Assembly: GCF_030246865.1 (NCBI RefSeq)
Contig: NZ_CP126738.1
Coordinates: 1,736,001 to 1,800,000, forward strand
DNA from: Microbacterium sp. zg-B96
GTDB taxonomy: Bacteria > Actinomycetota > Actinomycetes > Actinomycetales > Microbacteriaceae
Length of the DNA: 64,000 nt
Direction of reading: 5' to 3'
Shown here: piece after piece, positions 8,363-14,639 of the stretch
Layout: the number at the start of each line of letters is the position of its first letter
Numbering within the stretch: the stretch's first letter is position 1
Program-made: the position numbers and the translations under genes
Notes under the pieces: generated by a model
Seen by the model: the letters and a program-made list of their open reading frames with translations, nothing else
What the model was told of the DNA's origin: nothing
Databases searched by the model: none

Positions 8363-9492
8363 GATGAGGCCTCCTGAATGTCGGGTGTCTCGGTCGCCGG
8401 CTCGGGGTTACCCAGGGCTGGACCGTGTGACTGGTTGGGAGTGACCGTGAGGTTGGAGCGGTCAAAGCGCACGAACTGTCCATGCGGTGTTACGTCGTCC
8501 ATAGACAGACGCGCCTCAATGGGGGCCAGCCAGAACTCCAGCCACTCCACGAGTTCCTGACGTTCGCCCTCTCGCGTGACGTAGGTGAGGGAGGCTGAGT
8601 TGGCAGAGCCGTCCAGGAGGGAGGCGGGGAGATTCAAGAAATTGGCGATGTCCAGACGGATCTGGTTACGCCCGTTCTCGAAGAGGTCTGCGTTGACCTC
8701 TCCATAGGTCTCCATGTTCAAAGTGGCGGGGAGGAAGCCAACGGCACCGTTCACAGAGGTACGGGCCTGGCTCCAGGCGTCTACGTATTCCTGTGCTTCC
8801 TGCGGAGTGATGCGCGTTCCACCAGAACCGGATGCCACCTCGTGGAGGACGGTCATAGGCAGTGGGTTCTGAACGCGGCCAACCCATGCCTTCTCCATGG
8901 CGCGTGCTCCACGGATGGTGTCGGCAGCGGTCTGTAGTAGCCCCTCACTGGGACCGGCAAAGAGGATGACGCTGGAGCGGTCAGTGACCGGCTGGTTGTT
9001 GACCCGGATCCCAAGAGGGGTGTTGCTGTCGAAAGCCCACTGGTGAGGAGCTACGCGGCGGGCATCCAGGATCGTGCCAGCCTCAGAGCGCTGGACAGCC
9101 CAGAGAGACCATCCGTAGAAGAGGAGGTCATCCAGGGTCAACAGCATCCGGTGGTAGGGGCTGACAACCGTCTTGCTGCTGGTCAGCCAGGAGGGCTGGC
9201 GGTTGGCTGCTACGAATTCGCCTTCTACCCAGTTGCCCGAAATGAGCGGGAGGTCTGCGAGCTTGCCCGTGATGATGGCGCGGCCACGGAAGACAGGAGC
9301 AACTGTCATTGCTACTTCACGTGTGACTACATCCGTGCCGCCCGTGAAGATGTCGCTGTACGCGATGTGAGCCAGTGAGGACTGATCAGACCAAGGAGCG
9401 ACCAGCGCATTGCCGATGGGTGCACCGGTAGCGACAGCGAGCGGCAGAGCGCCACCTGTCGTCCCAAAGAAGAAATCTGAAATGCGTCCCAT
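8359..9492 (-). CDS. phage portal protein
   Basis: This 377-residue protein is near the small end for HK97-type portals. Features seen are the N-terminal ISDFFFG segment, the SYHRMLLTLDDLLFYGWS-like helix around residues 110-135, and the long clip/stem region ending in the NLPASLLDG and LEFWLAPIEARL helices characteristic of this family. It lies between terminase and capsid genes and overlaps the latter by 4 bp. It forms the dodecameric ring through which DNA enters and leaves the head. A separate TCGATAGT motif lies 36 bp upstream of its start. Confidence 0.88.
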   Translation of the reverse strand: MGRISDFFFGTTGGALPLAVATGAPIGNALVAPWSDQSSLAHIAYSDIFTGGTDVVTREVAMTVAPVFRGRAIITGKLADLPLISGNWVEGEFVAANRQPSWLTSSKTVVSPYHRMLLTLDDLLFYGWSLWAVQRSEAGTILDARRVAPHQWAFDSNTPLGIRVNNQPVTDRSSVILFAGPSEGLLQTAADTIRGARAMEKAWVGRVQNPLPMTVLHEVASGSGGTRITPQEAQEYVDAWSQARTSVNGAVGFLPATLNMETYGEVNADLFENGRNQIRLDIANFLNLPASLLDGSANSASLTYVTREGERQELVEWLEFWLAPIEARLSMDDVTPHGQFVRFDRSNLTVTPNQSHGPALGNPEPATETPDIQEASS

Positions 9493-9528
9493 AGTCCCTG
9501 GTGAGCATGGTTAGAAATGCTCACTATG

Positions 9529-9535
9529 ACTATCG
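9529..9535 (-). promoter_or_regulatory. phage repeated motif CGATAGT upstream of portal
   Basis: The minus strand reads ACTTTGTTCGATAGT about 36 bp before the portal start. Close copies occur at 13086-13092 and 14386-14392, each ahead of a phage gene. GATAGT resembles a -10 box (4 of 6) but no consistent -35 is seen. This is the only gap (75 bp) in the structural gene block. Confidence 0.5.
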
Positions 9536-9567
9536 AACAAAGTCCAAAGTGATCGATGGCCTGCTAT

Positions 9568-11073
9568 TTATGCCGCCATGATTGGGCGAATTGCTACATG
9601 AGGAGGGTTCTCGTCGTAGAACCTCAGGGCCAGTGCCCAGGCCTCCAGAGCGGAGATATCTGCGTCAGGATCCTTGGGGGGTCTACCCAATGCCCAACTG
9701 GCTCCAGCGCTCCGGCGAACAGCGATCTTGGCGGCGTCGCTCATCGCTGGCTGGGAGTAGTGAACGGCGTTCCCGGTGTTCACGCTCTTGGTCACGAGGG
9801 CTGCTGCGGTGGTGACGTTGGGGAAGTTCTGAGGTGCCAGCCATGGCGTTGGCTGCATATGTTGCATCGCCTCCACCTCTACCCGCATAGGCGAGGAAGC
9901 AGAGTCGTAGACGATGGGGAGGTTGTGAGTGATGCTCAGCTTGGCCCCGGCGTCAGCAAGCCAGGTGGTGCCCTTGCGGTGGTCCAGCACGTAGCCGTGT
10001 GCCTTGCCATCCTCGTCGCGCCAGGCAGCTACCAAGGAAGAGAAGCCCTGTGTGAAGGAGCACGCGGCACCAATGGCGAAGTGGTCTGGAATCTCAGGCG
10101 TTCCACTGGCGGCGCTCTCCAGCCAGCGCTGCTGGTTCAGGACTCCTGCACCCTCACCAATCTTGCCGAAGACGGACAGGTATTCCCTTGCGAACTTCTC
10201 CACGCCCAGAGCGTCGTAGTTGCTCTTGATGGTCTCCAGTGTCGTGAGGTTCCCGATGCCGGGGTGAGCGGCCAGGATCAGCGCCTCTACGGTCTCCCAA
10301 CTGTCGAAGAGGTCAGGTGCGGTGTCATCGGGAACGCCGTACTCGACAATCCCGGCCTTGCCTTCCCGGCCATCCTCCAGCCAGTCCCAGAGGAGGTTCC
10401 CCTTGCGGAACTCACCCGCTGTACCGGCCACCACAATCTGTGCGCCAGGTCTGGTGTCCATGGTCGGCAGAGCGGCGGCTATGACTTCCTGTGCCTTCTC
10501 AACGTCGGCAGCTTGCGCCTCATCGAGAATCACCAGGTCGAACGCTTCACCTCGTAGGTCATCGATCGATGAGAGCCAGGAGACCATGCCCCCGGATCCC
10601 CGGAACTCCACCCGCTCAGATCCGGCAGACTTCACCAGCTTGAACGGCCACAGCCTCTTGTCCTCACCGAAGGACGCCCCGATCCTCTCCAGTGCTGGGA
10701 CGACATCCTTCAGGAAGCGGGATCTACCCGCCTTACCTGTGGTGAGGGTGAGGATGGCTACGCGGTAGTCCTCCCGGTGGTACGCACGGCCCAGCGCCTC
10801 ACAGTTCAAGGTGGTGGTCTTGGAGGACCGGCGAGGGAGGAGGAGGGCATTTCTCGGGTGACCGGCAGCAAGCATCTGTGCCACCACCACTTGCTGCGGC
10901 TGAACCTCGTGTCCTGGACGTACCCACTCCCCGCGCAAGCGCATAAGGGTTGCACCCGTAGCGAACTCGACTCGACTCGTTTCAGTCGGTACAAGCTCGC
11001 TCACATTGAGTGGAGCTAGGGCCTGCTGAGCAAGCTCTGTCCACTCAATTTCTAGAAATGGGTTTACGTCCAT
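9568..11073 (-). CDS. phage terminase large subunit
   Basis: This 501-residue DNA-packaging motor has an N-terminal ATPase. A Walker A-like loop, LLPRRSSKTTT, lies near residue 78. A Walker B DLVILDEAQ lies near 180, and the coupling motif region VVAGTAG follows. The C-terminal nuclease domain includes IVYDSASSPMRVE and DPDADISALEAWALALRF. No small terminase gene is recognised next to it; an HNH protein lies about 0.85 kb upstream in the same direction, an arrangement linked in other phages to cos cleavage. The gap to portal carries a repeated promoter-like motif. Confidence 0.92.
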   Translation of the reverse strand: MDVNPFLEIEWTELAQQALAPLNVSELVPTETSRVEFATGATLMRLRGEWVRPGHEVQPQQVVVAQMLAAGHPRNALLLPRRSSKTTTLNCEALGRAYHREDYRVAILTLTTGKAGRSRFLKDVVPALERIGASFGEDKRLWPFKLVKSAGSERVEFRGSGGMVSWLSSIDDLRGEAFDLVILDEAQAADVEKAQEVIAAALPTMDTRPGAQIVVAGTAGEFRKGNLLWDWLEDGREGKAGIVEYGVPDDTAPDLFDSWETVEALILAAHPGIGNLTTLETIKSNYDALGVEKFAREYLSVFGKIGEGAGVLNQQRWLESAASGTPEIPDHFAIGAACSFTQGFSSLVAAWRDEDGKAHGYVLDHRKGTTWLADAGAKLSITHNLPIVYDSASSPMRVEVEAMQHMQPTPWLAPQNFPNVTTAAALVTKSVNTGNAVHYSQPAMSDAAKIAVRRSAGASWALGRPPKDPDADISALEAWALALRFYDENPPHVAIRPIMAA

Positions 11074-11136
11074 GGGTTACTTCAAATCGGGATAGAAAAA
11101 TCGCTGGGTAGCCGAAGGCGGGTCATGGTGATGTGC

Positions 11137-11223
11137 TCAAAAGAACTGGTGGTTGAGAGCTACGCCGATGATCCCAATGAGGTAGAGCCCCACCAGAGCC
11201 GCGTACCAACGTGGGATTGTCAT
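11137..11223 (-). CDS. 28-residue single-span membrane peptide (candidate holin-like)
   Basis: This short frame encodes MTIPRWYAALVGLYLIGI followed by IGVALNHQFF. It is one hydrophobic helix with a basic N-terminal flank. Its start overlaps the upstream gene's stop as ATGA, the same coupling used by neighbouring phage genes, which argues that it is expressed. It lies 63 bp before the terminase gene. Tiny one-span proteins can act as holins or antiholins, but no endolysin has been found in this element, so the role is open. Confidence 0.6.
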   Translation of the reverse strand: MTIPRWYAALVGLYLIGIIGVALNHQFF

Positions 11224-11495
11224 GGGGTCTCTTGTTCTTCACCTTCTTCGTACTTGGCTGGTTCGTAGAAGGTCAGCTCCACGTCGCCAGGACGAAGCAC
11301 ACTGATGAAGCGCGGCAGCTCGGTCACGTAGATGAGAAGTTCCCCATCTACGTCGGGCTCCTCCAGAGGGATCTGGTCCTCATTCATCTGTCTTGTCCTC
11401 TTGTTCTCTAGGTGCAGTGCAACCAGTGCGCTGAACCAACGTGGAGTCTCTGCCTCTAGCTCTGCCAGGTATGCCTGGCCCTCTGCTTCATTCAT
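11220..11495 (-). CDS. small phage protein, unknown
   Basis: This 91-residue acidic protein starts MNEAEGQAYLAELEAETPRW. I chose the ATG at 11495, which has AGGAGG 9 bases upstream; the frame can be opened two codons earlier only with TTG. The upstream gene ends inside its start region and the downstream membrane peptide overlaps its stop by 4 bp. No family is recognised; position suggests an early or packaging accessory protein. Confidence 0.7.
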   Translation of the reverse strand: MNEAEGQAYLAELEAETPRWFSALVALHLENKRTRQMNEDQIPLEEPDVDGELLIYVTELPRFISVLRPGDVELTFYEPAKYEEGEEQETP

Positions 11496-11685
11496 CTCCA
11501 AGCACCTCCTCGTACTCCGCTATCTCCTGCTGCTTTGCTGCTAGCTCCTGAGTGATGGCATCTACTCGGGACTGTGCAACCTGTAGCTCGCTCTCTGCCC
11601 ACGGGAGACGTTCGGTTAGTGCCTGTGCATCTAGTACTGCTAGGTCTCTTGCCTGCTCTACTGCTCTAAGTACTGCGTCGTTCAT
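11488..11685 (-). CDS. small coiled-coil phage protein, unknown
   Basis: This 65-residue protein, MNDAVLRAVEQARDLAVLDA onward, is nearly all helix with heptad character (ELQVAQSRVDAITQELAAKQ). The start at 11685 overlaps the upstream stop as ATGA, so the 32 extra codons open upstream are rejected. Possible scaffold or small terminase-like role is speculation; no motif proves it. Confidence 0.7.
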   Translation of the reverse strand: MNDAVLRAVEQARDLAVLDAQALTERLPWAESELQVAQSRVDAITQELAAKQQEIAEYEEVLGDE

Positions 11686-11906
11686 GACTGCTCCTTCGTG
11701 GTCATGGTCAAGCTCTCTACTTCTGGACCGGAGAGCATCTTGGTGTAGGTGATATAGCGGGGACCCTTGTCGTCGGCCCATAGACGTACGCTCCCTTGAG
11801 TCACTGTCTCTGAGGTGAGGTCCACACCTAGGGCGACAAGCACCTCTCTTGCTAGGTAGTCGGGGAGTTCACTCTCTGTTATCTGGCCGCGCACTTCGTC
11901 GTTCAT
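11682..11906 (-). CDS. small phage protein, unknown
   Basis: This 74-residue protein begins MNDEVRGQITESELPDYLAR and has an acidic N-terminal helix followed by beta-like segments (GSVRLWADDKGPRYITYTKM). I do not recognise it. It is translationally coupled to the following coiled-coil gene through a 4-bp overlap and follows the HNH gene by 9 bp. Confidence 0.65.
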   Translation of the reverse strand: MNDEVRGQITESELPDYLAREVLVALGVDLTSETVTQGSVRLWADDKGPRYITYTKMLSGPEVESLTMTTKEQS

Positions 11907-11915
11907 TTCTTGTTT

Positions 11916-12251
11916 TCACTTCCTTCCGGTGAACCAGTCGCTATCTGGCGCTGGCAGGTTCTGGTCTTGCTTGGTCTGCCTGATCTGCTTGGCCCGTCCT
12001 TCTCGGCCTCCTGCTCTGCGGTTGCACTTGCGGTGTGCTGGCCCGACCATCTGGAGCGTGAGGGGCTGGAGTGGGTCTAGGTGATGAGAGCGGATGTGGC
12101 TTACGTCGAACTGCTCACCTGGGTAGACGACGCCTGTACATCCCTCCCACGAGAAGGGGTTGACGCATGGGGCTGGTAGGGAGGCTTGGATAGCTGGCCG
12201 TGCCATGCGCGTGAAGGAGGCCCACTTGGCGCTGCGGTGGAACTTAGTCAT
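11916..12251 (-). CDS. HNH endonuclease
   Basis: This 111-residue protein has a compact HNH core: a first cysteine pair region around FSWEGCTGVVYPG, the catalytic DVSHI segment, and the closing AHRKCNRRAGGREGR. The arrangement (His near residue 52, then Asn/His with a CN pair) is standard for stand-alone phage HNH nucleases. Placed upstream of the large terminase in the same operon, it may take part in genome end cutting, as shown for other HNH-terminase pairs, or in homing. It overlaps its upstream neighbour by 4 bp. Confidence 0.85.
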   Translation of the reverse strand: MTKFHRSAKWASFTRMARPAIQASLPAPCVNPFSWEGCTGVVYPGEQFDVSHIRSHHLDPLQPLTLQMVGPAHRKCNRRAGGREGRAKQIRQTKQDQNLPAPDSDWFTGRK

Positions 12252-12589
12252 GACTGCCCCCTGTTGCGGCGGTTGGCTAGCTTCACTGCTGCGCGGGCGA
12301 CATCGAGCATGTAGCCGCTATCGGCTAGGAAGGCTGCTCTGGCTTCCTCAATGAGGGTCACCCTCTTCCGATGGCCTGGCTTGCCACAGGATCTGGTCTT
12401 GCCTGCTGTGATGTTGGACGCTCTAGCCGTAAGTGATTGCCCACATTCACAGGCGGCATGCCATCGAGCTAGCCAATAGCGTCTGCCTGTCCTGGCGTCG
12501 TCGTACCTGTGGCGGGGTGCTTCACCTGTGATGGTGAGGGATCCGAACCTCTGGCCCACGGGAGCGGGAATTCTTGGTCTGCCTGTCAT
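12248..12589 (-). CDS. small zinc-type DNA-binding protein (paralogue of upstream gene)
   Basis: This 113-residue protein opens PVGQRFGSLTITGEAPRHR and carries ACECGQSLTARASNITAGKT followed by RSCG, a recurrent small phage domain with a CxCG knuckle and a final SCG. The same domain forms the N-terminal half of the neighbouring product at 12586-13062, so the two look like a tandem duplication. It ends in a basic helical tail. It overlaps both neighbours by 4 bp. DNA binding is inferred from family context. Confidence 0.7.
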   Translation of the reverse strand: MTGRPRIPAPVGQRFGSLTITGEAPRHRYDDARTGRRYWLARWHAACECGQSLTARASNITAGKTRSCGKPGHRKRVTLIEEARAAFLADSGYMLDVARAAVKLANRRNRGQS

Positions 12590-13062
12590 CGGAGGTCGTC
12601 CATTTCATTCCGATGGAATCGGCACATCGGTTCGTAGTGATCGACGTGTCGGCAGAGGGGCCTGTTGGCCTGGTAGACGTTCTTCTTGTCGTAGTACTCA
12701 TCCCGGCATCCACCCAGGTAGACCCAGTGCTGAGCGGGTCGAGCACACTTGACGCAGATCTGATCCTTGGAACGTCCTCGTGTCTTCAAGAGGCTGAGTT
12801 GAACGGCATGGTAGGTCGGATGTGGGACATGCTTGACGCCGCGCCCGTGGTTGTTGCATGAGGTTGTGCGACCAGCTCGGATGTTTGTGGCGAGGGCCAC
12901 TGTCTCTCGGCCACAGTCGCAAGTGGCGGTCCAGGTGCTATCACGGTGCGGCTTCATAACCCCACGCCGCATACGCGTTGCTACGTGGTCTGGTCCATAA
13001 CCAGTAATGGTGAGCATTCCGTACCTCTTACCTACTGGTGCGCTAATTCGTCTATAGGGCAT
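12586..13062 (-). CDS. two-domain zinc-binding/HNH-like phage protein
   Basis: This 158-residue protein has an N-terminal half (PVGKRYGMLTITGYGPDHV to CDCGRETVALATNIRAGRTT) that matches the 113-residue neighbour. The C-terminal half has CVKCARPAQHWVYLGGC and ends HYEPMCRFHRNEMDDL, a zinc-coordinating arrangement similar to HNH or endonuclease VII-like modules. It is the first gene of a transcription unit: a CGATAGT motif lies 23 bp before its start and a hairpin terminator lies just beyond that. Confidence 0.7.
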   Translation of the reverse strand: MPYRRISAPVGKRYGMLTITGYGPDHVATRMRRGVMKPHRDSTWTATCDCGRETVALATNIRAGRTTSCNNHGRGVKHVPHPTYHAVQLSLLKTRGRSKDQICVKCARPAQHWVYLGGCRDEYYDKKNVYQANRPLCRHVDHYEPMCRFHRNEMDDLR

Positions 13063-13085
13063 CTGGTCCTCCTCACTTGTTACTA

Positions 13086-13092
13086 ACTATCG
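13086..13092 (-). promoter_or_regulatory. phage repeated motif CGATAGT
   Basis: The minus strand reads ACTTTGATCGATAGTTAGTA, nearly identical over 15 bases to the copy before the portal gene. It is placed between a terminator-like hairpin and the start of the zinc-protein gene, as expected for a promoter or operator. Confidence 0.5.
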
Positions 13093-13131
13093 ATCAAAGT
13101 GAAGATGCCTCCATGTTTTTGGGCATGACAA

Positions 13132-13158
13132 AGGCCCCCACCTTTTCAATGAGGGCCT
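13132..13158 (-). terminator. probable rho-independent terminator
   Basis: An AGGCCC / GGGCCT hairpin with a 15-base loop is followed on the minus strand by TTTGTC. It lies downstream of the small early genes (13214-14249) and just upstream of the next promoter-like motif, so it separates two phage transcription units. Confidence 0.5.
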
Positions 13159-13213
13159 AGGTCTAATTTCTTGTTTTTAGTTAGCTGCTGCTTCTATTCA
13201 CTCTTGTTTCATC

Positions 13214-13330
13214 TCAGTTCCCCAAAATCTTGTTCAGTGCTTCTAGCGCTAGCTCAGCCTCGTGAAGGCTTTGTTCGTGGTGTGTGAGGAGAGTATCCAG
13301 TACTGCCCCCAGGAGGTCCCCAGGGCTCAT
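13214..13330 (-). CDS. 38-residue phage peptide, unknown
   Basis: The frame encodes MSPGDLLGAVLDTLLTHHEQ followed by an acidic helix ending LNKILGN. Its ATG overlaps the upstream stop (TGATG), so translation is probably coupled. It is helical and amphipathic, with no cysteine or signal sequence. No family is recognised. Confidence 0.55.
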   Translation of the reverse strand: MSPGDLLGAVLDTLLTHHEQSLHEAELALEALNKILGN

Positions 13331-13581
13331 CACAGGCCCTCTGAAGGGTAGTCCAGGAGCGAACTAAACTGGGCCATACTCTCTTGTGATTCCCGGTCCC
13401 GTACTGCCTGACTGAGAAGCAGAAGCATCTTGTTTCTTCCCTTGGCTTCTTCCCTATTCATGGCATCCCAGGCTGCATGTGGAACCCCTAGTCTTTTCTC
13501 CATCCCCTTACCCAGCTTCAACTGACCCGGAGTAATAGGTTCAACATTCTTCTTATTCATCTCTTCAGATCCCTCACTCAT
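13330..13581 (-). CDS. small phage protein, unknown
   Basis: This 83-residue protein, MSEGSEEMNKKNVEPITPGQ onward, is charged and helical. The start at 13581 overlaps the stop of the replication-type gene as ATGA; six further codons are open upstream but are less likely. Its place behind a DNA-binding initiator-like protein suggests an accessory to replication or regulation, but no motif supports a specific role. Confidence 0.65.
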   Translation of the reverse strand: MSEGSEEMNKKNVEPITPGQLKLGKGMEKRLGVPHAAWDAMNREEAKGRNKMLLLLSQAVRDRESQESMAQFSSLLDYPSEGL

Positions 13582-14249
13582 AGTCCCTCCAAGATCCACT
13601 CAGGAAGAGAAGCCGAAGAAGCGATGACAAGATCAGCTTCACTTCTTTCATCCCTTATCTCTTCATCTCTCTCCTCGTCGCGACCCGAAGGGGAGAGCGA
13701 CGAAGGAGAGGGCGAAGGAGCGTAAGCGACAGAGCCATTACTGAAGTTACTAACGTTACTTATATTCCTATTGTCTTCTCCAGTGTCATTACCTGGTTCT
13801 CCAGTGTCATTACCTGGTTCTCCAGTGTCATTACCTGGTTCTCCAGTGTCATTACCCCAAGCCCCGTTATCTCTCTTGTCCAGGGTCTGGGAGACAGACT
13901 TGCTCCTACGGAATCTGAACTCCTCGGAGGGCTTTCCGCCGTTCTTGCTCTGGGATAGGCCTGTTACCTCAAGCGCACCAACCTTCTTGAGGAGGTCGAT
14001 GACCTTGACGATGGTGTAGTGATGCGCACCGCTCACCTTGCGGAGTCCGTGGAGGGTCACGCTCACACCGGTACCCCTCTCATAGTTCCCGTACATCGAG
14101 AGGGCCATTCCTACGGCGACGAATGACGTTCGGGATACCTTGGCATTCCTAAGCGCCACATCTGGGAAGTGGAGTAGGAACCATCTGAAGTCAGCATGCT
14201 TCAGTTCCTGAGGGTCAGCAGGGGTGTTCTGGGTAGGCTTCTTGGCCAT
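13578..14249 (-). CDS. winged-helix DNA-binding, replication-initiator-like phage protein with heptapeptide repeat
   Basis: This 223-residue protein has an N-terminal region (about residues 15-110) with helices such as VSVTLHGLRKVSGAHHYTIV and VIDLLKKVGALEVTGLSQS, typical of the winged-helix domain of phage replication initiators and DnaD/O-like proteins. Residues about 130-158 are a repeat of GNDTGEP (three full copies and a partial), encoded by a 21-bp tandem repeat. The rest is Ser-rich then acidic, ending PEWILEGL. It is the first gene after the 390-bp regulatory region. No helicase loader or primase is seen nearby, so host replication proteins would be needed. The function is inferred. 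Confidence 0.65.
   Translation of the reverse strand: MAKKPTQNTPADPQELKHADFRWFLLHFPDVALRNAKVSRTSFVAVGMALSMYGNYERGTGVSVTLHGLRKVSGAHHYTIVKVIDLLKKVGALEVTGLSQSKNGGKPSEEFRFRRSKSVSQTLDKRDNGAWGNDTGEPGNDTGEPGNDTGEPGNDTGEDNRNISNVSNFSNGSVAYAPSPSPSSLSPSGRDEERDEEIRDERSEADLVIASSASLPEWILEGL
13780..13856 (-). repeat. 21-bp tandem repeat inside the replication-type gene
   Basis: Three complete copies (13780-13800, 13801-13821, 13822-13842) and 14 bases of a fourth are essentially identical. Being a multiple of three, the array keeps frame and encodes GNDTGEP heptapeptides. Lambda O carries its origin iterons inside its own gene in a comparable place. Confidence 0.95.
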
Positions 14250-14297
14250 GATTACCTTCTAGTGTCTTAAGTTTGCTTCTCTGTCGGAGAGAAGGTG

Positions 14298-14350
14298 TGG
14301 GTCAACCGGCGCGGACACTTAGAAGGAATAAACGCTAACCGGTTGACCCA
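14298..14350. repeat. 12-bp perfect inverted repeat (candidate operator pair)
   Basis: tgggtcaaccgg at 14298-14309 and its exact complement ccggttgaccca at 14339-14350 are separated by 29 bp. Each arm contains a TTGACC element resembling a -35 box, facing away from each other. This could be a regulator-binding pair or a long hairpin in the early leader. Confidence 0.6.
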
Positions 14351-14385
14351 CCATAAGGTGCGAGATTCCGACATCCGCACCTGTT

Positions 14386-14392
14386 ACTATCG
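14386..14392 (-). promoter_or_regulatory. phage repeated motif CGATAGT, early region copy
   Basis: The minus strand reads TCGAGCGATAGTAACAG, sharing CGATAGT and following bases with the copies near 9.5 and 13.1 kb. It lies 137 bp before the start of the replication-type gene. Confidence 0.45.
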
Positions 14393-14498
14393 CTCGAACG
14401 CGTCCAGACATTCCCAAAGTGGTCAAATCTGACACAAGTCAAGGGATAGCCCTAGTTGTTTTACACATTTAGAGAGAGCACTTAGGGAAAAGAAAGAA

Positions 14499-14539
14499 CC
14501 CCCTAGTCAGGAAAGAATCACCAAAACCTGACTAGGGGG
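14499..14539 (-). terminator. rho-independent terminator of the integrase gene
   Basis: A perfect 13-bp stem (ccccctagtcagg / cctgactaggggg) with a 15-base loop is followed on the minus strand by TTCTTTCTTTTCC. It sits 100 bp past the integrase stop, so it would stop transcripts arriving from dprA-int before they enter the phage early genes. Confidence 0.85.
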
Positions 14540-14639
14540 CTGTAGATCGTCCTAGGAGAACCAGTTACCTGGAACGATCTGTGTACAACTTTGAGGAGAG
14601 GTACATCTAAGTATAACAAGATACCGGGTATGCAATTCC

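Larger units (their letters stand above)
14250..14639. other. 390-bp AT-richer phage regulatory region
   Basis: No gene of credible length is present. The region holds a 7-bp-arm hairpin at 14276-14294, the inverted repeat at 14298-14350, a CGATAGT motif at 14386-14392, the integrase terminator at 14499-14539, and an imperfect inverted repeat at 14544-14556/14568-14580. It is the only long gap in the prophage and the likely place for the leftward early promoter, operators and possibly origin sequences. Confidence 0.7.

Noticed and set aside
13780..13856. Possible CRISPR array
   Set aside because: The repeats are contiguous with no spacers, are in frame within a gene, and no cas genes are present.
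14276..14294. Terminator for the phage early region
   Set aside because: The 7-bp hairpin lies upstream of the early gene start and has no T run, so it is noted only as a leader hairpin.
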